A stretch of DNA of 64,000 nucleotides from an uncultured Flavobacteriales bacterium. Lineage in GTDB: Bacteria; Bacteroidota; Bacteroidia; Flavobacteriales_G; Salibacteraceae. The stretch's first letter is position 1. Each line of letters opens with the position of its first letter. The notes beneath the pieces were generated by a model, which saw nothing but the letters and a program-made list of their open reading frames with translations, had not been told where the DNA came from and ran no database searches. This document shows, piece by piece, positions 58,640-64,000 of this stretch. The DNA lies in contig CAKZKD010000002.1 of the NCBI GenBank assembly GCA_937121175.1, forward strand, positions 248,001 through 312,000. The letters are read 5' to 3'. Made by a program: the position numbers and the translations under genes.

Positions 58640-61169
58640 TCGTTACGATTTTAATTTTTCCTGTTGCACCGTCCATTTCTATTTCGTCACCCGTTTTTAA
58701 GGTGCGCAATAATCCCGAAACACTTACAATACAAGGTATGCCCATTTCTCTTGAAACAATAGCAGAATGACTTAACAAGGAACCACGTTCAACAATTATC
58801 GCCGAAGCGGTCGGAAACAGGGTAACCCAACCTGGGTCGGTACTTGAAGTAACTAAAATATCGCCATTTAAAGAATCTAATTCACTCGGGTCCATAATCA
58901 GTCGAACCTTGCCTTTCACTCTTCCAGGGCAACAGCCAATTCCCTCCAAATCCCCTTCAATGGGTTCCATTTTTTCGGTAGAATAAATGTATTCGTCTGT
59001 AAAATTATAGCCGTAAGTAAAGAAACGTTCTTGGGGGATTGGTTGGTTTTTATAGCCTTCAAATTCTTGTTTTCTTGCTTCGATATTGGTTTTTAATTCT
59101 GAATTAAACGGTGTTTTGTCAAGTGCCTTTATTTCATTCAACTCTAAATAAAACACATCTCGAGATTGGTCAATTTTACCTGCTTCTTGCAATTGAACTC
59201 CTATAGCGGACATCATTTTACGCACCATTCCAAAGCCTCGCGTTCTTTCGTACCGCAAGTTTTCTCGGTTGCTTACCAGCTCTCGTGCTTTGTTCAGCAC
59301 CACGTTAAACCACCACTTTTTCAGTCCAGAATTAAGTTTGGATTCAATCGTTTTTTCGGCCTGTTGTCTTAGGTCTACATCTATGGTTGAATTTGTTTTA
59401 CTAGCTGTTATGCCTTGTTGAACATACGATTTCAGGATTTTCAGAAACAATAATGGGTCTTGGTGGTATGATATGGTTTCTAGTTTCAATTCACCGACAC
59501 ATCGTTCGCCAAACTTGAAAATATAGGCATCAATTTTTTGTTTGATTTCAGGATATTGACCCTTTTCAAGTGCGTCCCAAATTTCTTTTGGGTTTTGATT
59601 TTCGAATAGCAGCTTACTCTCTGAATTAGCTGTAATAAGCGAAGCCAGTTCTATACTCTTATGGATAGGCTCTACGGAGATAATATCTTGGCTTCCGCAT
59701 AATAAATCGTTGTGAATATTAGGTTCTTCTGGGCAGATTTTTTGCGTTTGTTTTTGCAACATTCCAAACCAAATCATGGCGAAAAAATCATTGATTAGCG
59801 GTGCCTTCCAAGCCAATAAGAGTCTTGTTTCAAAGGACTTGTATTTGGCAACAATTTCGGGTATTTCAATTTTAGCAAAATCATAACCCTCATATTCAGC
59901 CATAACACCATTTAGGTGTTTCATAAAACGTTTGCGTTCCGAACGCAGATTGAACTGTAGATAAATCATTCTAAAAACCATAAAAACAATGCGCAACCAA
60001 GCTTTGCCCTTATTCATTTTATAGTCTTCTTTTAGCTCGAACCGCTCTTTAACGCCCATCATGTTTTCCATGAATTCCGCGTTGAGCGAGTAGCCAGGAA
60101 CCATGGCCAACATTTTATACCAAGCCAAAAGGTTATAATATACTCGTCCGCGCACCAAGCCGAGGGTATTCTCAAACACTTCTGAATGTCGGTCCAATTC
60201 AGCTTTACTTACGCCTAATAATTCAGTGAATTGCCGATATACATGCTCGTACATTTTTATGATAAACGAGTAGGTGAGTGGAGTCGTAATTCCGGGGTAA
60301 GATTCTATGATATTGCTGTTGTCCCAAAGAATGTATTCTCCCTTTTCGTGGCGCGTGGTTATAGGGCGAGTTTGCAACAAATAAATGGTGTCTTCAAAAA
60401 TCGCGAACTCAATATCTTGCGGAGCATTGAAATGTTGCTCTAGTTTACCGAGCAAATCAGCCAATTCCAATAGGTTTTTATCACTTACCGTAGATTGGTT
60501 TTGAAGTGCTTTTTCAACTTCATTTTTCACAATTCCAGAACCGTCGACATTGCTTTCAAAAAGGTGCGTTTTGGTTGCAATGTCACATTGAATTTCTTGG
60601 TTTTTTATACGAAAAGTGTCGGCATCCAATTCACCAGACACAAGTCCCTCTCCTAATCCATAAACCGAAGAAATTACTGTTGTTTCTTTGTCACCCGAAA
60701 CAGGGTCAAGGCCAAAACCAACGCCAGAAACTTGGCCGTTTACCATTTCTTGAACGATAACGCCAATTCCGGGATTTAAGGTCAATCCATTTTCTTCACG
60801 GTAGTTTCTAACCCGTTCTGAATTGGCAGATGCCCAAACAGCTTGAATTTTTCCCTCAATCTCTGAAGCAGGAACATTCAGAAACGTTTCGAATTGGCCA
60901 GCAAAAGAGAATTTCGCACCGTCTTCGTCTAAACCAGAAGAACGAACTGAATATTTTTTTGCCTTAAAGTCGTTTCCGAAATAGACCGAAATTTCATTCA
61001 GAATTGCTGCAGAATCTACGTTTTCGTTTTGTTGAACTGAAGCAGGAATTACACACCAATTTGGAATATTACATACTAGCTTTTCAAGCGCAAATAAGTT
61101 TTTGGCTTTCCCTCCAACCTCATTTACAGGGAATGAAACCGACTTTTTATGTGCAATAAACTGGTTCAA
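58632..61169 (-). CDS. PEP-synthase/rifampin-phosphotransferase-like dikinase
   Basis: 845 residues from TTG 61169, which overlaps the ubiA stop as TTGA. The ATP-grasp domain is at about 15-290 (VNEVGGKAKNLF, KYSVRSSGLDEDG, FETFLNV, VQEMVNGQVSGVGF, GLGEGLVSG, QTRPIT). A middle region (about 300-720) has no family I can name. The swivel domain is at the end (about 750-840, EMGIPCIV) with a phospho-His motif SLLSHSAIVSRE, His at about 801. The PEP-binding barrel of PEP synthase is missing, so the order is that of rifampin phosphotransferase. It should move phosphate from ATP through His to a substrate held by the middle domain. Lipid or prenyl substrate is inferred from context. Confidence 0.85.
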   Translation of the reverse strand: MNQFIAHKKSVSFPVNEVGGKAKNLFALEKLVCNIPNWCVIPASVQQNENVDSAAILNEISVYFGNDFKAKKYSVRSSGLDEDGAKFSFAGQFETFLNVPASEIEGKIQAVWASANSERVRNYREENGLTLNPGIGVIVQEMVNGQVSGVGFGLDPVSGDKETTVISSVYGLGEGLVSGELDADTFRIKNQEIQCDIATKTHLFESNVDGSGIVKNEVEKALQNQSTVSDKNLLELADLLGKLEQHFNAPQDIEFAIFEDTIYLLQTRPITTRHEKGEYILWDNSNIIESYPGITTPLTYSFIIKMYEHVYRQFTELLGVSKAELDRHSEVFENTLGLVRGRVYYNLLAWYKMLAMVPGYSLNAEFMENMMGVKERFELKEDYKMNKGKAWLRIVFMVFRMIYLQFNLRSERKRFMKHLNGVMAEYEGYDFAKIEIPEIVAKYKSFETRLLLAWKAPLINDFFAMIWFGMLQKQTQKICPEEPNIHNDLLCGSQDIISVEPIHKSIELASLITANSESKLLFENQNPKEIWDALEKGQYPEIKQKIDAYIFKFGERCVGELKLETISYHQDPLLFLKILKSYVQQGITASKTNSTIDVDLRQQAEKTIESKLNSGLKKWWFNVVLNKARELVSNRENLRYERTRGFGMVRKMMSAIGVQLQEAGKIDQSRDVFYLELNEIKALDKTPFNSELKTNIEARKQEFEGYKNQPIPQERFFTYGYNFTDEYIYSTEKMEPIEGDLEGIGCCPGRVKGKVRLIMDPSELDSLNGDILVTSSTDPGWVTLFPTASAIIVERGSLLSHSAIVSREMGIPCIVSVSGLLRTLKTGDEIEMDGATGKIKIVTNE

Positions 61170-62104
61170 TTCAATAAGGCTTTTAGCATTGGAATTCCGC
61201 CCAATCCTAGGTACATAAGAGCCGTCCAAGCAGCAGAAGAATATTCAATGAATTTGCTCATTTTTTCTGTTCGATTTTGACTAAATACCCAAATGAACCC
61301 TGGCAGAGAAAAAACGGCAAATAAGCAACTAAAAACTATAATTGAAAGGCCGCCATAACCGGCGTAATTGGCTGCGCCAATGGCAAGTAAAAGAGTGGTG
61401 AATAATAGCGCCAACCAAATAACTACTCCTCCTTTGGTTCCGTACATTCCGGTATAAGAAACTACTCCCTCTTCTTCGTTTTGTTCAGTTCTGATTTTAC
61501 GTCCAAATTCAAGCACCAACCCATTCATGTAGGATACTGAAAAGAACCAAAGCAGCCCAAAATGAGCAGAACTTCCTTCGAGTAGCCAATCCAATCCGCT
61601 CGAATAAATATCAATTAGCGGAATGATAAACATATGTGAGGTTATGTACAGAATTTGTCGTTTTTTAAGCCATTCTGGAACAAAAAACTCAACCGACATG
61701 AGCAGTAAATAAGCCAATACAACTCCGTAGAGAAAGAGCATATCCAGCTGGAAAATGGCAATGACGGCCACTTGAATTACGGCTACAATCCAACCTATAG
61801 TTTTAAGTTCTTTGAGTGAGATTAGTCCACGCGGAACCGGCAAATATTTGCGGTAGAGGGCATCGTCCTCTTTGTCTTTAAACTCGTCGAAAATGCGAAC
61901 TAGAAAAAACAACGTTACCGTTGCAAAAATGCCAATTAGAAAGTCTTGAGTGGAAATAAAGCCTTCAACTCCACGGCAAATTCTAGAATAAGAAACCGCC
62001 GAAAAAGTAAATGCGGTTATCATCAAACCGTGCGCTAAAAAAGGAAAGCGCTCTTTTTGGTAGATGTAAAATCGTTTGAAGAAAGGGAGGCTATTTTCTT
62101 GCAT
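61166..62104 (-). CDS. UbiA-family prenyltransferase
   Basis: 312 residues from ATG 62104 (inside the end of hmgR; the TTG at 62164 is an unneeded extension). Eight to nine membrane helices. The first Asp-rich motif is RIFDEFKDKEDDALY (D73xxxD77xxxD81) and the second acidic motif is in LEFGRKIRTEQNEEEG (about 205-220). The enzyme joins a prenyl chain from its diphosphate to an acceptor in the membrane. Which acceptor is unknown; archaeal-type DGGGP synthases are one branch of the family. It overlaps hmgR by 14 bases and the dikinase gene by four. Confidence 0.88.
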   Translation of the reverse strand: MQENSLPFFKRFYIYQKERFPFLAHGLMITAFTFSAVSYSRICRGVEGFISTQDFLIGIFATVTLFFLVRIFDEFKDKEDDALYRKYLPVPRGLISLKELKTIGWIVAVIQVAVIAIFQLDMLFLYGVVLAYLLLMSVEFFVPEWLKKRQILYITSHMFIIPLIDIYSSGLDWLLEGSSAHFGLLWFFSVSYMNGLVLEFGRKIRTEQNEEEGVVSYTGMYGTKGGVVIWLALLFTTLLLAIGAANYAGYGGLSIIVFSCLFAVFSLPGFIWVFSQNRTEKMSKFIEYSSAAWTALMYLGLGGIPMLKALLN

Positions 62105-63377
62105 TCTTTCTTCCAAAAATTTTGTGTGCTTTAGTAAAATGACCTGCTGACATAGCCGCTGCAATTGAAATTTCGCCAGCTAAGGCAACTGCGCAGCATA
62201 TTTCTGCAAATTTGGTTGCGTTGCCAACACCAGCGCAATTCATCATTGCTAAACACTCGTTTTGGGTAGCTAATCCAGTGCCTCCTCCAACGGTTCCAAC
62301 AATTAGAGAAGGAAGTGTAAGTGACACATATAGGTCTCCGTTTTCTTTAACCTGCATTCGGGTAATGCCAACTGATGATTCAGAAACACAGGCAGCGTCT
62401 TGACCACAGGCAATAAATAAGGCAGCCAACCCATTTGCAACATGACCTTGCGCACCAATGGCACCACTTTGCACTACGGCTAGGGTGGAGGATTGCCAGT
62501 ATTCTGCAATTCCTTCTGGAGTTGATTTTAAAGTTTTTTCGACTACTGCTTTCGGTAAGTTGACTTCTGCAATTACTTTTTTACCGCGAGCACTACTAAA
62601 CGAGAGTGCGGTGGCTTTTTTGTCGCCAGAATAATTGCTTTCTATGTACCATTCGATAGGAGTAATCGGAAAGTTTTCGAGAATAAATTGGCAAACGTTG
62701 TCTGTACAAATGGTGACCATGTTTTGGCCAGAGGCATCGCCGGTGAAATAGCTAAAAGTTAGAATCACGCTATTTCCCTCAACGTGCGTATGCATTTCAG
62801 AGAGTTGGGCGTAATTACTTGACTCGTTTACCACGCGTTTAAATTCCTCCATATTTTCATGCACCCATTTCACAAAAATCCCATTTTCAGCTAAAGAATT
62901 AAACTTAAAATAAGGACTTCGCTGAACGCTTTGGGCTGTGCTGATTGTAGAGATTCCTCCACTTAATCGGCAGGCTTTCATACCTCGATTATACGATGCC
63001 ACCAATGCACCTTCTGATGTTGCCATGGGAACAAAATATTCACCTTTGGCGTTGGTTCCGTTAATTAGAATTGGGCCAGCGAGCCCAATAGGAATTTGCG
63101 CCATTCCTATGAAATTCTCAATATTTCCTTTCAATTCCTCTGGAGCTTCCATTGGTTTTGGATTGGAAATTTCATTCGTTTTTATACCTTTTTCTTTTAG
63201 ATATGCCAATCGGTTTTCTTGGTCTGTTTTGGAATAGCCAGCCGGAAAAGGGGTTGTATCGAGTTGCTCAATTTGTTCGGGCGAAAGCGGAGCCAATTGC
63301 TTTATAAACTCTTCTGGAGTGTATTGCTCTTCAATTCCTTTTACGACCTTCTGAACTATTTTTTGATTGTGTGACAT
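62091..63377 (-). CDS. hydroxymethylglutaryl-CoA reductase, class I-like
   Basis: 428 residues; reduces HMG-CoA to mevalonate with NAD(P)H. The catalytic residues are all visible: Glu 122 in MATSEGALVAS, Lys 266/267 in SARGKKVIAEV, Asp 327 in CGQDAACVS and His 413 in MSAGHFTKAH. DASGQNM (214-220) replaces the class I DAMGMN motif. GTVGGGTGLATQ (361-372) and the CGQDAA stretch point to class I rather than class II. It begins the lipid-themed run, with a promoter-like region at 63412-63441. The mevalonate made here is unexpected because the same chromosome carries dxr. Confidence 0.93.
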   Translation of the reverse strand: MSHNQKIVQKVVKGIEEQYTPEEFIKQLAPLSPEQIEQLDTTPFPAGYSKTDQENRLAYLKEKGIKTNEISNPKPMEAPEELKGNIENFIGMAQIPIGLAGPILINGTNAKGEYFVPMATSEGALVASYNRGMKACRLSGGISTISTAQSVQRSPYFKFNSLAENGIFVKWVHENMEEFKRVVNESSNYAQLSEMHTHVEGNSVILTFSYFTGDASGQNMVTICTDNVCQFILENFPITPIEWYIESNYSGDKKATALSFSSARGKKVIAEVNLPKAVVEKTLKSTPEGIAEYWQSSTLAVVQSGAIGAQGHVANGLAALFIACGQDAACVSESSVGITRMQVKENGDLYVSLTLPSLIVGTVGGGTGLATQNECLAMMNCAGVGNATKFAEICCAVALAGEISIAAAMSAGHFTKAHKIFGRKNARK

Positions 63378-63411
63378 TCACTGAGTTTTATGAATTCAAA
63401 TATTAAGTTTC

Positions 63412-63441
63412 TAAAGATAGCTTTACTTGCGAATATTGCAA
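63412..63441 (-). promoter_or_regulatory. probable promoter of the hmgR operon
   Basis: On the minus strand TTG (63441-63439), a 19-base spacer, then TATCTTTA (63419-63412) fit the phylum's promoter pattern apart from the last base. The leader would be about 30 bases. The gap 63378-63619 shows nothing else. Confidence 0.45.
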
Positions 63442-63619
63442 CTGAACACCGGGTTATTGCGATAATCAAGAAACGCTTGCAAACTCAAAGTGAAGCCTCT
63501 TTACATGTTCGGTCACGCTGCTTTTATTTCAGAACCTCATCCCAAATTACAACATAAAGCTATAACCCTTTGCGGAAAAGCACCCATCAATACGGAATCG
63601 AATTGGTTCTAATAATTTT

Positions 63620-64000
63620 TTAATTGATAATTATACGACCGGACGGCTTAGAAAGGGAAGCTACAATTTGGTCTAAAGTAATTTGATTTTTCAGCAAATC
63701 GATAGCTTTATCAACTTCACCAGCATCTTGGGCTTCCTTTAATTCTTTGGCATTATCGGATTTCATTTTAGCTACATTTTTTAGCTTAAACGAATAAATT
63801 GCTCCTTCAACCGCACGCTTCAGCTTGGCGGTTTCTTCGGTTACAATAATCTGGTGTTTACTCCAATCATGAAGTTCATATCTAGATGCGAGTAATTCCG
63901 CGGCGAGCCCACTTAATTCGGTATCAGTATCGTTGATTATTGAAGTTACATTCCAATTATCGCTGGCTAGCATTTCCTCCATTTTCGCCAACAATTTTAT
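63620..64000 (-). CDS. dnaG: DNA primase DnaG, C-terminal end (cut by window edge)
   Basis: The frame is open to the end of the window and codes the last 126 or so residues of a helical domain that ends LDQIVASLSKPSGRIIIN. This helicase-binding-like domain and ending fit Bacteroidota primases. HDWSKHQIIVTEE and KNQITLDQIV support the match, but the catalytic part is outside. It is on the same strand as hmgR but separated by 242 bp. Confidence 0.78.
   Translation of the reverse strand: MKLLAKMEEMLASDNWNVTSIINDTDTELSGLAAELLASRYELHDWSKHQIIVTEETAKLKRAVEGAIYSFKLKNVAKMKSDNAKELKEAQDAGEVDKAIDLLKNQITLDQIVASLSKPSGRIIIN

Noticed and set aside
1-64000. CRISPR array, prophage, insertion sequence or rRNA
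   Set aside because: No regularly spaced repeats, phage structural genes, transposases or rRNA sequence were seen on either strand.

Overview
The window looks like chromosome of a free-living member of the Bacteroidota, most likely the order Flavobacteriales. It is AT-rich. Several secreted proteins end in a type IX secretion (T9SS) sorting domain. The gene order acpP-fabF-rnc-IPExxxVDY-pyk is one usual for this phylum. Promoter-like TAnnTTTG boxes precede several genes, and the tRNA gene does not encode its CCA end. No prophage, insertion sequence, CRISPR array or rRNA was seen. Species and relatives cannot be named from the sequence alone. Layout: 1-6.3 kb (+) holds the 3' part of dxr (MEP isoprenoid pathway), rseP, a secreted unknown, a proton antiporter and an antiquitin-like aldehyde dehydrogenase. 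6.3-14.9 kb (-) holds two adjacent paralogous signalling modules. Each has an ECF sigma factor whose stop codon overlaps the start of a protein with a short cytosolic N-terminus, one inner-membrane helix, a long polar linker and a C-terminal outer-membrane beta-barrel. Three related T9SS-exported proteins are encoded with them. 14.9-18 kb (-) has small secreted proteins and dprA, which has no ordinary start codon. 18-28 kb (+) has tatD, an asparaginase, a TPR/GT-C membrane protein, tRNA-Ser(GGA), an ExbB-x-ExbD-ExbD set and a 1160-residue predicted outer-membrane protein. 28-37 kb is mixed: a CPBP protease, dusB, queA, an EamA transporter, a lipoprotein plus OMP pair, a short decayed copy of the EamA gene and a T9SS propeller protein. 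37-50.5 kb has a nucleoid-associated protein, a flavoprotein, a CDF transporter, a third ECF sigma/anti-sigma pair, a bacilliredoxin, pyk, rnc, fabF, acpP, pheS, a phosphoesterase and moaA. 50.8-63.4 kb (-) is an almost gap-free run of eleven genes on lipid/isoprenoid themes; dnaG (partial) closes the window. How the genes work together: two regions stand out. In the first (6.3-14.9 kb) the simplest model is cell-surface signalling: a protein anchored in both membranes holds an ECF sigma factor and releases it when its barrel or the co-encoded surface proteins sense something. In the second (50.8-63.4 kb) a class I-like HMG-CoA reductase is followed, with overlapping frames, by a UbiA prenyltransferase, a rifampin-phosphotransferase-like dikinase and a BtaA-type (DUF3419) aminocarboxypropyl transferase. 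Then, after the only sizeable gap, come a Fic protein, a phytol/dolichol-kinase-like protein, an acyltransferase-like protein, an AMP-ligase, a GNAT, rfbA and a prenyl diphosphate synthase. The gap carries four copies of an 11-bp half-site in two inverted pairs just upstream of fic. The presence of dxr and an HMG-CoA reductase in one 64-kb window suggests the mevalonate branch may serve a specialised lipid rather than general isoprenoid supply. That is inference, to be tested by looking for the remaining mevalonate genes.
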